Of a DNA stretch of 64,000 nt, positions 9,909 to 20,346 are shown in pieces. Below the pieces are notes generated by a model that made no database searches, was not told the origin of the DNA, and worked only from the letters and a program-made list of their open reading frames with translations. Each line of letters begins with the position of its first letter. The stretch's first letter is position 1. The translations under genes were made by a program, and so were the position numbers. Origin of the DNA: Alcaligenaceae bacterium (GTDB taxonomy: Bacteria; Pseudomonadota; Gammaproteobacteria; Burkholderiales; Burkholderiaceae_B); the NCBI GenBank assembly GCA_030538235.1, contig JAUNUJ010000003.1, positions 124,001 to 188,000 on the forward strand. The letters are read 5' to 3'.

Positions 9909-10391
9909 TTAGGATTGCTTCTTTAGTCTAGGTTTAGTGATGGCCAGATAAGCAGCGATTATTACTAAACATAAGATCACCACAGCCAAGATAAATTCAT
10001 ACTTTTTAAGCATAAAGTACTCAGCAATAATGCCCGGGTCCTGTGGCAAAATCTGCGCTACGATATAGATTTCTGAGCCCAAAGGGATCAGTGCAACAGC
10101 ACTCAGGAGCATGCTTAAAGCAGCTAGGAATAGATGAAAAACCAACCATCGGCGACCTTCAAACTTAGCACCAGTTTTCATAATCATCATCAGTCCGCTG
10201 AAAAACAACAAAACCAAAGCGGGGGCGGCTAGTCCCCAAGTGGCTATATTAATCAGATGACGACCATTTAAAATAACCGTTGCAGCTTCCTCAGCGCCGG
10301 GGACAAAATCCACTAACAGGTAAATGATCATACTGGCGATAAATAAACAGAGACCGCTCAGATGTAAGAATTTAAGATGTTTGTAGAGCAT
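9909..10391 (-). CDS. Putative four-helix membrane protein of unknown function
   Basis: About 160 residues with four predicted hydrophobic helices: near the start (LSGLCLFIASMIIYLL), around residue 60 (GLAAPALVLLFFSGLMM), around 95 and at the C-terminus. It has a basic tail KPRLKKQS. It vaguely resembles small DUF2269-type inner-membrane proteins, but I cannot name a family securely. A longer frame opens at 10424. The ATG at 10391 has AAGGA seven bases upstream and is preferred. It points away from argC and toward rpsI. Confidence 0.6.
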   Translation of the reverse strand: MLYKHLKFLHLSGLCLFIASMIIYLLVDFVPGAEEAATVILNGRHLINIATWGLAAPALVLLFFSGLMMIMKTGAKFEGRRWLVFHLFLAALSMLLSAVALIPLGSEIYIVAQILPQDPGIIAEYFMLKKYEFILAVVILCLVIIAAYLAITKPRLKKQS

Positions 10392-10621
10392 GTCAGATTC
10401 CTTTGAAATATATCGTTTCATCAATCAGCTAAACTTTTCTGATTCATACTTGTCCAATTTTTATCGTTTTTGTTCAGATTAATCAAGTTTAAGCGCCAAC
10501 TTAAATTTCCGGTGGATTTAATGCTCTACTTAAAACAATCCTTAAGAGCGCCGTCGAATCAATTACAATTAATGTATCGAGTGTGCCTATGCACAAAATT
10601 AAAAAGAGATAGGAATTCCTC

Positions 10622-11680
10622 ATGTCAGTTTCTAATAAGAAAATTAAAGTAGGTATCGTGGGCGGTACGGGCTACACAGGCGTGGAGCTATTGCGTATTT
10701 TGTCTCAGCATCCTCAGGTTGATTTGCATGCCATTACCTCCCGCAGTGAAGAGGGCGTTGCCGTTGCGGATATGTTTCCCAATTTACGTGGCAAAGTCGA
10801 TTTGCGATTTGTGACCCCTGACAATGCCTCTTTGACCGATTGTGATGTGGTGTTTTTTGCGACACCTCATGGCGTGGCGATGTCACAGGCTGAGGAGTTA
10901 ATTACTGCAGGTGTTAAGGTCATCGACCTAGCTGCCGATTTCCGTTTACAGGATACGGCAGTTTTTGAAACGTGGTACAAAATGCCCCATAGCTGCCCTG
11001 ATGTACTGAAAAATGACAGTGCGTACGGTCTGGTTGAAATTAACCGCGATAAAATCAAAAATGCCAAACTGATCGGTAATCCCGGCTGTTATCCAACCAC
11101 CGTTATTTTGGGACTCGCGCCCTTATTAGAAAAGGGTTTAATTGAGTTAAACGGGATCATCGCCGACTGTAAATCCGGTGTGTCCGGTGCCGGTCGTGGT
11201 GCCTCAGTGGCTAATTTACTGTCTGAGGCCGGTGATAACTTTAAAGCCTATGGTGTCAATGGTCATCGTCACCATCCGGAAATTAGCGAGCATTTAGCAA
11301 CCATTGCCGGCGCCCCAGTGGGTCTAACCTTTGTACCGCATTTGGTGCCAATGATTCGCGGTATGTTCTCGACCATCTACGTGCGCATCAAGCCGGAAGC
11401 GCTAAACACCGATTTTCAGACGCTTTATGAGGAGCGTTACGCTGGTGAGCGTTTTGTTGACGTGATGCCTGCAGGTAGTTTGCCTGAGACCAGAACCGTG
11501 CGCGCCGCTAATGATCTACGTATTGCCCTAGCCCGTCCGGGCGGTGGTGATACCCTAATCGTTTTAGTGGTCCAAGACAATCTGGTCAAAGGCGCTGCCG
11601 GCCAAGCGGTGCAAAATATGAACCTGATGTTCGATTTGCCTGAGTCTAGCGGTTTAGACTTTGTGGCGGTGTTGCCGTAG
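10622..11680 (+). CDS. argC: N-acetyl-gamma-glutamyl-phosphate reductase
   Basis: A 352-residue enzyme that reduces N-acetylglutamyl phosphate with NADPH in arginine synthesis. It has the dinucleotide loop [17 protein letters not shown], the catalytic Cys in IGNPGCYPT (about 150) and the conserved [19 protein letters not shown] before the ATG supplies the ribosome binding site. The next gene starts two bases after its stop. No other arg gene is in the window, as is usual for scattered arginine genes in betaproteobacteria. Confidence 0.96.
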   Translation: MSVSNKKIKVGIVGGTGYTGVELLRILSQHPQVDLHAITSRSEEGVAVADMFPNLRGKVDLRFVTPDNASLTDCDVVFFATPHGVAMSQAEELITAGVKVIDLAADFRLQDTAVFETWYKMPHSCPDVLKNDSAYGLVEINRDKIKNAKLIGNPGCYPTTVILGLAPLLEKGLIELNGIIADCKSGVSGAGRGASVANLLSEAGDNFKAYGVNGHRHHPEISEHLATIAGAPVGLTFVPHLVPMIRGMFSTIYVRIKPEALNTDFQTLYEERYAGERFVDVMPAGSLPETRTVRAANDLRIALARPGGGDTLIVLVVQDNLVKGAAGQAVQNMNLMFDLPESSGLDFVAVLP

Positions 11681-11681
11681 T

Positions 11682-12425
11682 ATGTTGGCCCGATCATTTT
11701 TATTGCTTCTCGGGGTGACTATTGGTGGCGGTTTGACCTATTACCATCAACAGGCTGAGCACCTCCGTAAGCAAGATGTCATGCAGGCTCAATTGGATGA
11801 TCGATTGAGAAATGCCAATAGTCAGGCGGCAATTAACTATCAAGCCATTGAAAATCTTTACAATGAGCAAAAAGCTAGGGCGTTGATTGATAATGCCATG
11901 ATTAGTCAATATAGTCGTGAGATCGAGCGATTAAATGACGAGGTGACGCGGCTTTATGGCGAGCTGGCTTTTTATGAGGAAATGATACCTGCTGGCCCCG
12001 ATGGCTCTGTTAGTTTAAGAGCCTTTGAAGCTCATCAAGAGGGCAGATATATTAACTTTAAACTGATGCTGTCGGTCAGTGGTCGCGGTATGCAGCAACC
12101 CTTTGAGGGACGTCTGCAGTTTAGTGCTGTCGGAGAAAAAGACGGTGAGGAGCAAACTATTCCTCTGTATCCTGAGGTCTTGCCACTTGCTGATGCGGAG
12201 CCTACAAGCGGTTCTTTAATTGGCAGTATTTCGCAGACTAGTGGCGAATTCAAGGGGTTGGACTTGAAAGCCGCTCAGATGAGCCCCATATTGGAGTTGA
12301 GCTTTAGTCGCATTCAACGCCGTGAGGGTTTATTGGTCATACCTTTTGGTTTTACACCCAAAGAGATTACACTTAAAGTCCTTGAGGGCAAGAGTGTCAA
12401 GCTGAGTAAAACTCTGGTGCTCTAA
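11682..12425 (+). CDS. Membrane-anchored coiled-coil protein (DUF6776-like)
   Basis: 247 residues when started at the ATG two bases after the argC stop. A single N-terminal transmembrane segment (ARSFLLLLGVTIGGGLTYY) is followed by a predicted coiled coil (about 25-95, rich in Gln, Glu, Asn and Leu). A C-terminal beta-rich domain comes last. The position between argC and erpA and this layout match a conserved Burkholderiales protein that I recall as DUF6776. No function is known to me. It is probably translated together with argC. Confidence 0.75.
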   Translation: MLARSFLLLLGVTIGGGLTYYHQQAEHLRKQDVMQAQLDDRLRNANSQAAINYQAIENLYNEQKARALIDNAMISQYSREIERLNDEVTRLYGELAFYEEMIPAGPDGSVSLRAFEAHQEGRYINFKLMLSVSGRGMQQPFEGRLQFSAVGEKDGEEQTIPLYPEVLPLADAEPTSGSLIGSISQTSGEFKGLDLKAAQMSPILELSFSRIQRREGLLVIPFGFTPKEITLKVLEGKSVKLSKTLVL

Positions 12426-12564
12426 GCGGCTGTATTCTAAAGATTTTTTAAATTCAAAACCACTATTCAAATAGTGGGTATATTAGGGTGCCAAGAGGTG
12501 CCATGTTAAGATTAACCAACCAGTTATTGTATGCGCTTTTTTTAGAGGCATTGGAGCAAAGATT

Positions 12565-12927
12565 ATGAGTATTGAACAAGTAGATTTACAGACACCTCCT
12601 AGCCCATTAGTTTTTACTGATGCAGCAGCGGACAAAGTCCGTGATTTATTAATTGATGAGGGCAACCCTGATCTTAAATTACGTGTTTTTGTTCAGGGCG
12701 GAGGCTGTTCCGGTTTCCAGTATGGCTTTACTTTCGATGAGGAAGTAGCCGATGACGACACCAAAATTAACAAAAATGGCGTGACGTTATTGGTCGACCC
12801 CATGAGTTTCCAGTATTTATTTGGTGCCGAGATCGACTACAAAGAAGATATCGAGGGTGCTCAGTTCGTGATTCGCAACCCTAATGCCACCACCACCTGC
12901 GGTTGCGGTTCATCGTTTGATATCTAA
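12565..12927 (+). CDS. erpA: Iron-sulfur cluster insertion protein ErpA
   Basis: A 120-residue A-type carrier that delivers Fe-S clusters to apo-proteins. The three ligand cysteines are visible: one in [11 protein letters not shown] (about 50) and two in the C-terminal [11 protein letters not shown]. The N-terminal extension before FTDAAADKV is typical for ErpA rather than IscA. No isc genes are adjacent, as expected for erpA. Confidence 0.95.
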   Translation: MSIEQVDLQTPPSPLVFTDAAADKVRDLLIDEGNPDLKLRVFVQGGGCSGFQYGFTFDEEVADDDTKINKNGVTLLVDPMSFQYLFGAEIDYKEDIEGAQFVIRNPNATTTCGCGSSFDI

Positions 12928-12940
12928 TTTTTACCTTAGA

Positions 12941-14077
12941 TTAAGCCGGATGTAGGGAGCCTGCTACGTTTGCGTGGCGGGCTCCTGTCATTTCAGGGGT
13001 GCAAATTGGTAGTCTTTGCCTAAAGGCCCAAGCTAACCAAGCAAAGGCCATGGATTCCATCGCTTGAGTCGGTACCCCCAGAGCATCGCTTGTTTGTACC
13101 GGGTAGTCCAAAGCGATAGCTAGCTGGTGCATGATTTCAGGATTAGCTGCGCCACCACCAAAAACTATCAGTTCTTTACTGTCAGCTGCGTAATCCTTTA
13201 AGCAATTAACAATACAAGTGACAGTCAGTGTGACTAAAGTGGCTTGGATATCGGCCGCCTTGTAGCTTTGCGCGCTTTGATCGAGTTCAAAAAAGGCATT
13301 GAGCTTTGCTTCGAGCCATTGGCCGTTAAATAAATCACGACCGGTGGACTTAGGGGGTTGGCGCTTAAGCCAGTTTTCGCTTTCAAGTAAAAATCCTAAT
13401 AATTCCTGATTAACTACGCCGCTTGCGGCCCAGCGACCGTCTTTGTCGAATTTTTGCCCTAAGTGCTTATGACACCAGTAGTCCAAGAGCATATTGCCGG
13501 GGCCGCAGTCAAAGCCCACAGTCGGGCGCTCCGGGTGCAGTAGGCTGAGATTGGCAATGCCGCCAATATTTAGCAACGCACGCGGTTTAGCTTGATCACG
13601 AAAAACCGCGTGATGAAAAGCCGGGATTAACGGGGCGCCTTGTCCGCCGGCAGCAATGTCTCGACTTCTGAAGTCCGAGATCACATCAATGCCGGTCAGT
13701 TCAGCAACTAGGGACGGCGCATTGAGTTGAATGCTGTAGCCGCGCTCAGGACGGTGCCTGACGGTTTGCCCGTGAATCCCTAAGGCGTTAATTTCGTCTG
13801 CGACTAAGCCATTTTCCAGTAGAATATTCTGAGTAACATCGGCGTATAATTTACCCAGTTCGAGAGAGACTTCAGCAGCTAGACGTAATTCATCAGGACC
13901 ACTTTTATTCAGGCTTAAAATAATTTCTCTTAAACTAATCGGAATATCCAGACTGCTGGTGGCGATCAGTCGGGTAGGTTGCTCGGCAGTCATGTCGATT
14001 TTAACTAATGAAGCATCGACACCGTCAGTGCTGGTACCGGACATAATACCGATAAAATAAGAAGATTGTCGGTTCAT
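12941..14077 (-). CDS. anmK: Anhydro-N-acetylmuramic acid kinase
   Basis: About 378 residues. AnmK phosphorylates and opens 1,6-anhydro-MurNAc during cell-wall recycling. The family opening IGIMSGTSTDGVDASLV and later GGIANLSLL, FDCGPGNMLLDYW and VFGGGAANPEIM are present. The ATG at 14077 has GAAGG eight bases upstream and places the IGIMSGTS motif correctly; a frame seven codons longer is less likely. The last coding codons contain a 13-bp hairpin (12956-12985, two wobbles). This could end erpA transcripts coming the other way, though no T run follows. Confidence 0.95.
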   Translation of the reverse strand: MNRQSSYFIGIMSGTSTDGVDASLVKIDMTAEQPTRLIATSSLDIPISLREIILSLNKSGPDELRLAAEVSLELGKLYADVTQNILLENGLVADEINALGIHGQTVRHRPERGYSIQLNAPSLVAELTGIDVISDFRSRDIAAGGQGAPLIPAFHHAVFRDQAKPRALLNIGGIANLSLLHPERPTVGFDCGPGNMLLDYWCHKHLGQKFDKDGRWAASGVVNQELLGFLLESENWLKRQPPKSTGRDLFNGQWLEAKLNAFFELDQSAQSYKAADIQATLVTLTVTCIVNCLKDYAADSKELIVFGGGAANPEIMHQLAIALDYPVQTSDALGVPTQAMESMAFAWLAWAFRQRLPICTPEMTGARHANVAGSLHPA

Positions 14078-14213
14078 AAAATGCGCCTTCGGAAGCAATA
14101 ATTCAGCCTAAGAAAGGTTATAATCTAACACAAAATAGGCAAAGTGCCCCTAAGGCGCTTTCTCATCGTAGTTTTATACAAACATTTAAAAGAGTTTTGG
14201 AGTTTATCAATTC

Positions 14214-15440
14214 ATGTCTGAGCAAGAAATTCAGATCAGCCAAGAAGTAAAAGACGAGATGCGCACCGTTTTACGCGGCTGTGATGAGCTGTTGGTCGAA
14301 AGCGAGTTTATGCAGAAAATGCAGCGTAGTAAGGACACCGGTGTACCGCTACGCATCAAATTGGGTTTAGACCCTACCGCACCGGATATTCACTTAGGTC
14401 ATACCGTGGTGCTCAATAAAATGCGTCAGCTGCAGGATTTAGGTCACCAAGTGATTTTCCTGATTGGCGATTTTACCGCACTGATTGGTGATCCGAGTGG
14501 TCGTGACACAACCCGTCCACCATTGACCAAAGAGCAAATTGAGCTAAACGCCAAAACTTATTATGAGCAGGCAGCGATTATCCTCGACCCTGAGCGAACC
14601 GAGATTCGTTATAACTCAGAGTGGTGTGATAAGTTGACATCTCGTGACATGATTTCTCTGGCCTCGCGTTACACCGTAGCCCGTATGCTGGAGCGTGATG
14701 ATTTCACTAAGCGCTACAAAGGCGGTGTGCCGATTTCTATTCACGAGTTTTTGTACCCCCTATTGCAGGGTTATGACTCGGTTGCTCTCAAGAGCGATAT
14801 TGAATTGGGTGGTACCGACCAGAAGTTTAATCTTTTAGTGGGTCGTGATTTACAAAGAGAGTTTGGTCAAGAGTCGCAGTGCGTATTGACTATGCCCTTA
14901 CTTGAAGGGTTAGATGGCGTTGATAAAATGTCTAAGTCTAAACATAACTACATCGGTATTACCGAAGACCCCGATAGCATGTTCGGTAAAATCATGTCAA
15001 TCTCAGATGAGTTGATGTGGCGTTACTTTATTTTATTGTCGCGTTATAGCTTAGATGAGATTGAAGGCTTCCGCAGCGAAACCCAAAACGGCCGGAACCC
15101 TCGTGACTTCAAAGTGATGTTAGCGCAAGAAATTATTAACCGTTTCCACAATGCAGCAGCTGCCGATAGCGCTCTGCAAAAGTTTGAAGCACGTTTCCGT
15201 GACGGTCAGATTCCTGATGAGATGCCAGAAGTCGAGTTAAGCGGCGGCCCTTTATCGATTGTTCATATCCTTCGTGATGCCGGTTTAGCGAGTTCGGGTT
15301 CTGAGGCGACTCGTAATATTCAGCAGGGCGGGGTACGTGTTGATAGTCAAAAAATTGAAGACAGAGCGCTGCAATTAGGCGCCGGTACCTACGTGATCCA
15401 AGTTGGTAAGCGCAAGTTTGCCCGAGTGACAATTAAGTAG
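14214..15440 (+). CDS. tyrS: Tyrosyl-tRNA synthetase
   Basis: A 408-residue class I synthetase. HIGH-type motif HLGH is in [19 protein letters not shown] in [15 protein letters not shown], and a C-terminal S4 RNA-binding domain covers about 340-408 ([12 protein letters not shown]). The sequence type is the TyrRZ-like class common in betaproteobacteria. It is divergent from anmK with a shared 136-bp promoter region, a pairing conserved in Burkholderiales. Confidence 0.97.
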   Translation: MSEQEIQISQEVKDEMRTVLRGCDELLVESEFMQKMQRSKDTGVPLRIKLGLDPTAPDIHLGHTVVLNKMRQLQDLGHQVIFLIGDFTALIGDPSGRDTTRPPLTKEQIELNAKTYYEQAAIILDPERTEIRYNSEWCDKLTSRDMISLASRYTVARMLERDDFTKRYKGGVPISIHEFLYPLLQGYDSVALKSDIELGGTDQKFNLLVGRDLQREFGQESQCVLTMPLLEGLDGVDKMSKSKHNYIGITEDPDSMFGKIMSISDELMWRYFILLSRYSLDEIEGFRSETQNGRNPRDFKVMLAQEIINRFHNAAAADSALQKFEARFRDGQIPDEMPEVELSGGPLSIVHILRDAGLASSGSEATRNIQQGGVRVDSQKIEDRALQLGAGTYVIQVGKRKFARVTIK

Positions 15441-15477
15441 GTCTCAGTAGTAAAACCATCATATTTGGAGGTGTTTT

Positions 15478-16110
15478 ATGAAGTTAACTAGTCATTCCAT
15501 TCAGCATAATCAGCCGATTGATATTCGCTTTGCCTTTGGCAAAATGGATAAGCAAACCAATATCGCTTTATCGTCCAATATCAATCCTCAATTCAGTTGG
15601 AGCGGTGCCCCTGAAGGTACCAAGTCGTTCGTGATGGTTTGTGTAGATACTGATGTACCGAGCAAGCCGGATGATGTGAATCAAATCGATCGTGAAATCC
15701 CCGCTGATTTACCGCGTGTCGAGTTTTATCACTGGGCTCTGATTGATATCCCCGCGGATGCTAGCGAGATCAAAGAGGGTGAGCATTCGAAAACTGTCAC
15801 TCCCAAGGGCAAGGGTGGTCCATTAGCACCAAATGGTCTGCGTCATGCGGTTAATAACTTCACCGATTGGTTTGCCGGCGACCCGGATATGAAGGGTGAT
15901 TATTTTGGTTATGATGGTCCATGCCCGCCGTTCAATGACTCGATTATTCACCATTATCATTTCACCTTGTACGCGCTAGACCTTGAACAGTTGCCTCTGG
16001 AGGGTAATTTCAGCTGCGCAGATGTGATCAGGGCCATGGCGAATCATATTCTAGCAGAGGATACCATCACCGGCACCTATACCTTAAATCCTCGTCTAGC
16101 TGGGGAGTGA
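15478..16110 (+). CDS. YbhB/YbcL family Raf-kinase-inhibitor-like (PEBP) protein
   Basis: 210 residues with the phosphatidylethanolamine-binding-protein fold. Landmarks are PQFSWSGAPEGTKSFVMVCVDTD, FYHWALIDIPAD, and the family GYDGPCPP with downstream IHHYHFTLYALD. Bacterial YbhB-type proteins are cytosolic and their ligand is not established. It has a strong GGAGG seven bases before the ATG and lies 37 bp after tyrS, so it may be read through from tyrS. Confidence 0.9.
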   Translation: MKLTSHSIQHNQPIDIRFAFGKMDKQTNIALSSNINPQFSWSGAPEGTKSFVMVCVDTDVPSKPDDVNQIDREIPADLPRVEFYHWALIDIPADASEIKEGEHSKTVTPKGKGGPLAPNGLRHAVNNFTDWFAGDPDMKGDYFGYDGPCPPFNDSIIHHYHFTLYALDLEQLPLEGNFSCADVIRAMANHILAEDTITGTYTLNPRLAGE

Positions 16111-16225
16111 GTAGCTAAGGCGCGGTGAGATTTTTTGGGTCCTGTCACTAGATGATGGGATCTTCTGTTTGTTTTATATTTAAATTACTTTTACTCTATC
16201 TACATACACATTAGGAGTTTTATCA

Positions 16226-17470
16226 ATGTTTGAGCGCAGCAATACTCTGGACAAAGTGGATCCGGAATTATGGGCAGCAATGCAAAAAGAAGATGAGCGT
16301 CAGGAGCAGCATATTGAATTAATCGCTTCTGAAAACTACACTAGTCCGGCAGTTATGCAGGCTCAAGGCTCACAGTTAACTAACAAATACGCCGAGGGTT
16401 ACCCGGGCAAGCGTTATTATGGCGGTTGTGAGTATGTGGATATTGTTGAGCAGTTAGCCATCGATCGCTTAAAAGAGCTATTTGGTGCCGAAGCCGCTAA
16501 CGTGCAGCCTAACTCGGGCTCTCAGGCTAACCAGGGTGTTTACCTCGCAGTTCTTAAGCCCGGCGATACGGTTTTAGGCATGAGCTTGGCCGAAGGTGGT
16601 CACTTAACTCATGGTGCACCGGTTAACGCTTCCGGTAAACTTTATAACTTCGTTCACTATGGTCTGGATGACAACGAAGAAATCGATTACGAAGAGCTTG
16701 AGCGTTTGGCTCAAGAGCACAAGCCTAAGTTAATCGTTGGTGGTGCCTCTGCGTATGCCTTAAAAATTGATTTCGAGCGCATGGCTAAAATCGCTAAAGA
16801 CTGCGGTGCTTATTTTATGGTGGATATCGCTCACTACGCAGGTTTAGTCGTTGCCGGTCAATACCCTAACCCGGTTCCTCACGCTGACTTTGTGACTTCC
16901 ACCACGCATAAATCATTACGCGGCCCACGCGGCGGTGTGATTATGATGAAGGCCGAGCATGAGCGCATTATTAACTCAGCTATTTTCCCAGGTCTTCAGG
17001 GCGGCCCATTAATGCACGTGATCGCCGGTAAGGCAGTAGCTTTCAAAGAAGCGATGGCACCTGAATTCAAAGCGTGGGGCGCACAGGTTCTTAAAAACGC
17101 TCAGGTTTTAGCGGATACTTTAACTGCACGTGGTCTACGCATTGTGTCCGGTCGTACCGAGAGCCATGTGATGTTAGTTGACTTACGCAGCAAAGGCATT
17201 ACCGGTAAAGTCGCTGAAGAAGCCCTAGGCAAAGCGCACATCACGGTCAATAAAAACGCCATCCCTAACGATCCTGAAACACCGTTCGTGACCAGTGGTA
17301 TTCGTGTGGGTTCACCGGCTATCACTACCCGTGGTTTTAAAGAAGCAGAAGCTGAGCTAACCGCTAACCTAATCGCTGACGTTTTGGAAAATCCTCACGA
17401 CGAGGCGTTCCTAGAAGAAGTTCGCGCCAAGGTCAATGCGTTAACTGCGAAGTTCCCTGTTTATAAATAA
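16226..17470 (+). CDS. glyA: Serine hydroxymethyltransferase
   Basis: A 414-residue PLP enzyme that interconverts serine and glycine and feeds one-carbon units to tetrahydrofolate. The PLP lysine lies in [14 protein letters not shown] (about 229). The N-terminal [15 protein letters not shown] and [13 protein letters not shown] are invariant family blocks. AGGAG precedes the ATG. A strong hairpin follows before nrdR. The glyA-nrdR-ribD order is conserved in Burkholderiales. Confidence 0.98.
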   Translation: MFERSNTLDKVDPELWAAMQKEDERQEQHIELIASENYTSPAVMQAQGSQLTNKYAEGYPGKRYYGGCEYVDIVEQLAIDRLKELFGAEAANVQPNSGSQANQGVYLAVLKPGDTVLGMSLAEGGHLTHGAPVNASGKLYNFVHYGLDDNEEIDYEELERLAQEHKPKLIVGGASAYALKIDFERMAKIAKDCGAYFMVDIAHYAGLVVAGQYPNPVPHADFVTSTTHKSLRGPRGGVIMMKAEHERIINSAIFPGLQGGPLMHVIAGKAVAFKEAMAPEFKAWGAQVLKNAQVLADTLTARGLRIVSGRTESHVMLVDLRSKGITGKVAEEALGKAHITVNKNAIPNDPETPFVTSGIRVGSPAITTRGFKEAEAELTANLIADVLENPHDEAFLEEVRAKVNALTAKFPVYK

Positions 17471-17491
17471 GTAAATCCTTTGCTTTTGATA

Positions 17492-17525
17492 CAGCTCACC
17501 TTGGCTATTGCTCCGGGGTGAGCTG
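17492..17525 (+). terminator. Hairpin between glyA and nrdR
   Basis: Nine perfect pairs CAGCTCACC (17492-17500) with GGTGAGCTG (17517-17525), extending inward by four more including two wobbles. The following sequence AGTTGTATTTATT is only partly T-rich, so it may terminate or attenuate glyA transcripts just 14 bp before nrdR. Confidence 0.6.
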
Positions 17526-17538
17526 AGTTGTATTTATT

Positions 17539-18009
17539 ATGAAATGTCCTTTTTGCGATAATACTGATACCCAAGTAATTGATTCTCGTTGGCAAGACGA
17601 GGGTAATGTCATCCGTCGTCGTCGCCGTTGTCCGGGTTGCGAAAAGCGTTTCACGACCTTTGAGCGTGTCGAAAAGGTGATGCCAGTGGTGGTCAAGCGT
17701 GACGGCAGACGAACCGAATTTGACCTCTCTAAGGTCGAGGCCAGTATGAATATGGCACTCCGCAAGCGTCCGGTGAGTACTGAGGCCAGAGAAAAAGCTT
17801 TATTGGATATTCAGGATGCCTTATTTAATATGGGCGAAAAGGAAGTCAGTACCGATACGGTGGGTGAGCTGGTGATGCAGACACTCAAGGAGCTGGATCA
17901 AGTGGCGTATGTGCGTTTTGCCTCGGTTTATCAAAGCTTTGAGCATATCGACGAATTTGTCAAAGCCATTAGTGAGATGAAGGGCAAAAACGGTTCTCAC
18001 AAAAATTAA
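17539..18009 (+). CDS. nrdR: Transcriptional repressor NrdR
   Basis: 156 residues. An N-terminal zinc ribbon has cysteine pairs in CPFCDNTDTQV and CPGCEKRF, followed by an ATP-cone domain (about 49-139). NrdR senses ATP/dATP and represses ribonucleotide reductase genes. No nrd gene is in the window. It starts immediately after a hairpin and is followed after 5 bp by ribD. Confidence 0.97.
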   Translation: MKCPFCDNTDTQVIDSRWQDEGNVIRRRRRCPGCEKRFTTFERVEKVMPVVVKRDGRRTEFDLSKVEASMNMALRKRPVSTEAREKALLDIQDALFNMGEKEVSTDTVGELVMQTLKELDQVAYVRFASVYQSFEHIDEFVKAISEMKGKNGSHKN

Positions 18010-18014
18010 CTACG

Positions 18015-19205
18015 ATGATGAGTCAAAGCGAGAATCTTCAACAAGCGTCGCAAGATGAACAGTGGATGCGCCAGGCCATTCAATTGGCTGAGCAATCACT
18101 CTATCTAACCTCACCTAACCCGCGCGTGGGTTGTCTTATTGTGCGTGATGGTCAGGTGCTGGGGCAGGGTAGTACGCAAGCAGCCGGCCAAGACCATGCG
18201 GAAGTTCAAGCAATTAAAGATGCCATTGCCAATGGCCATGAAAAAGTCATAGTAGGGGCGACCTTTTATGTGAGTTTAGAGCCTTGCAGTCACTATGGAC
18301 GCACGCCACCCTGCGTGGATGCGATCATTCGTTGTCAGCCCGCACGGGTGGTGATTGCCATGGGCGATCCTAATCCCTTAGTTGGCGGGCGTGGCATTGA
18401 GAAAATGCAGCAAGCGGGGATTGAGGTCTGTGTTGGTGTGTTGGCGTCTGCAGCGCTAGCGTTGAATCCCGGATTTATTTCTCGCATGGCGTGTCGTAGA
18501 CCCTGGGTACGTACTAAAATCGCCAGTTCCATGGACGGTAAGGTAGCTTTAGTTGATGGTGAGTCCAAGTGGATTACCTCGGCACCTGCTCGTGATGATG
18601 GACAGCATTGGCGTGCTCGTAGTTGTTTGGTTTTAACCGGTATTGGCACCATCTTAGCTGATGATCCTTTGTTAAATGTACGTGCTTTGGAGACTTCGCG
18701 ACAACCTATCCGTGCGGTGATTGATCGTTTGTTTTTAATTGACGAACAAGCAGCGATATTTAATGGCGATCCGGTGTGGGTTTTTGTAGAGGATAGAGCC
18801 TTTACGGAGAGCGAATTAAAAAAGCAAGCTGTTTTAGAGCAAGAGAAACATGCGCTAGTGATCAAGATACCATTAAGTACAGCTTTGTCAGGGCTTGAGG
18901 TATTGGATTTGCAGGCCATTATGGCTTATTTGGCAGCTAATGAAATTAATGATGTGCATCTAGAAGCGGGTCCGCGATTAAATGCCGGATTTTTAGAAGC
19001 GGGATTAATCGATGAAGTGCTGTTATATATAGCTCCTAAAATTATCGGTCCTGGCAGAGAGGCTTTTGCCTTATCGCCTCTGGAGCATTTGAGTGATGCC
19101 ACGCAACTGGTGTTTTTTGAGCAGCAGGCCGTCGGTGTCGATGTGCGCCTGAGAGCACGCGCTGAGCAGCGTTGGCAAAGGTTATTAGCTGCGGTTTCTG
19201 ATTAA
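18015..19205 (+). CDS. ribD: Bifunctional riboflavin deaminase/reductase RibD
   Basis: 396 residues catalysing the second and third steps of riboflavin synthesis. The N-terminal deaminase has zinc ligands in DHAEVQAI and EPCSHYGRTPPC. The C-terminal reductase spans from about residue 165 (VRTKIASSMDGKVAL) to the end. The start is at one of two adjacent ATGs (18015 or 18018). It is slightly longer than the usual 360-380 residues. ribE follows 14 bp later, and no FMN riboswitch is visible upstream. Confidence 0.96.
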   Translation: MMSQSENLQQASQDEQWMRQAIQLAEQSLYLTSPNPRVGCLIVRDGQVLGQGSTQAAGQDHAEVQAIKDAIANGHEKVIVGATFYVSLEPCSHYGRTPPCVDAIIRCQPARVVIAMGDPNPLVGGRGIEKMQQAGIEVCVGVLASAALALNPGFISRMACRRPWVRTKIASSMDGKVALVDGESKWITSAPARDDGQHWRARSCLVLTGIGTILADDPLLNVRALETSRQPIRAVIDRLFLIDEQAAIFNGDPVWVFVEDRAFTESELKKQAVLEQEKHALVIKIPLSTALSGLEVLDLQAIMAYLAANEINDVHLEAGPRLNAGFLEAGLIDEVLLYIAPKIIGPGREAFALSPLEHLSDATQLVFFEQQAVGVDVRLRARAEQRWQRLLAAVSD

Positions 19206-19219
19206 GTTGAGAGAAAAAA

Positions 19220-19843
19220 ATGTTTACTGGAATTATTACAGGGATTGGTAAAATCACAGCGGTCAACCCTATGGGTACAGAGGGTGATAAGGATAGCGGT
19301 GTGCGTTTGCATGTTGTCGCTAATGATTTTGATTTAAGCCGTACTAAACTTGGTGATTCAATCGCGATTCAAGGGGCTTGCATGACCGTGGTGGCTTTTG
19401 ATGCAAAAAGCTTTGAGGTTGAAGTATCTCGTGAGTCTTTAAATAAGACTGTAGGATTGGATCAGGTCGGTGAGGTTAATCTTGAGCACGCAATGCGTCT
19501 GGGTGATACCTTGGACGGTCATATCGTTGCCGGTCATGTCGATGGTAAGGGCAAGGTCAATGTATTTCAGCCGGTTGGCGAGTCTTTCGAATTGAAGATT
19601 CAGATTCCTGCAGAGCTCAGTAAGTACTTGGCATATAAAGGCTCTATCGTGGTCAATGGCGTTAGCCTAACGGTAAACTCGGTAGCGGATAATGCCGAAG
19701 GTTGCGAAATCAGCATTAATTTAATACCGCATACGCTAGAAGTGACGACCTTAAAGCATTTACAGCAAGGCAGTGAGGTGAATATCGAGGTCGATTTACT
19801 GGCGCGCTATGTTGAGCGAATCCTGAGTTTGCAACAGAAGTAG
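19220..19843 (+). CDS. ribE: Riboflavin synthase, alpha subunit
   Basis: 207 residues. It begins MFTGIITGIGKI and contains two lumazine-binding repeats of about 95 residues each, with the second-repeat block IVVNGVSLTVNSV. It dismutates two 6,7-dimethyl-8-ribityllumazine molecules to riboflavin. It follows ribD in an apparent operon. The remaining genes ribBA and ribH are not in the window. Confidence 0.96.
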   Translation: MFTGIITGIGKITAVNPMGTEGDKDSGVRLHVVANDFDLSRTKLGDSIAIQGACMTVVAFDAKSFEVEVSRESLNKTVGLDQVGEVNLEHAMRLGDTLDGHIVAGHVDGKGKVNVFQPVGESFELKIQIPAELSKYLAYKGSIVVNGVSLTVNSVADNAEGCEISINLIPHTLEVTTLKHLQQGSEVNIEVDLLARYVERILSLQQK

Positions 19844-19969
19844 TCTAAAGTGGTGGTTCTTTGTGAGTGATCGTCGCTTTTGATTGCCGAGGTAGTTTTA
19901 AGGTGGTAAAATACTTGGCTTAGTGTGAAATAATCCCTGTCTTAGTGATAGTTTCATCCTGAGTAAATA

Positions 19970-20057
19970 GGATTGGTGGCCGAGTGGCTGAAGGCGCACG
20001 CTTGGAAAGCGTGTATACGGAGACGTATCGAGGGTTCGAATCCCTCTCAATCCGCCA
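19970..20057 (+). tRNA. tRNA-Ser (anticodon GGA)
   Basis: An 88-nt class II tRNA with encoded CCA. Acceptor GGATTGG pairs with TCAATCC, the T arm is GAGGGTTCGAATCCCTC, and the anticodon loop TTGGAAA gives GGA at 20004-20006. There is a long variable arm. It reads UCC/UCU serine codons. Its 3' end borders the first accessory stretch, suggesting use as an integration site. Confidence 0.97.
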
Positions 20058-20064
20058 GAAATTT

Positions 20065-20099
20065 AAAGACCTCGTGAGCGTTTGTTTGCGGGGTTTTTT
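20065..20099 (+). terminator. Terminator after tRNA-Ser
   Basis: AAAGACCTCG (20065-20074) pairs with CGGGGTTTTT (20089-20098) including wobbles, with a run of six T. It begins seven bases after the tRNA CCA. Confidence 0.7.
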
Positions 20100-20309
20100 G
20101 TTGCCTATATATAGTAGATTGGTATGGATTTATTGGACACTTATTGGACAGTTAGGAGTCCAAACCATGGCGATACAAGGAAGTACTCTCCCTAAGGCAC
20201 ACGAGTTGTCCGATCATTTCGTGTTTGCCGATAATCCAGTAAGCACAACAACCAAACGTTAAATCTATGGGTAATCACAGGGATGCAAAAATTACGAACC
20301 CATTCTACT

Positions 20310-20338
20310 GAAAATTACTGCAAAAAATGGGGTGATTA
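20310..20338 (+). repeat. Accessory-region repeat, copy A
   Basis: 29 bp beginning GAAAATTACTGC and ending GGGGTGATTA. It is 26/29 identical to copy B at 21245-21273. The two copies are directly repeated and flank the MNT/HepT pair. Confidence 0.75.
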
Positions 20339-20346
20339 GCAGAGCA

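Noticed and set aside
12956-12985. 13-bp hairpin at the erpA/anmK junction
   Set aside because: It lies within the last codons of anmK and lacks a T run, so it is not listed as a terminator.
20167-20262. 31-codon frame (MAIQGSTLPKAHEL...) after tRNA-Ser
   Set aside because: It could be an integrase or phage-gene remnant, but no motif supports this. Mentioned only as part of the accessory gap.
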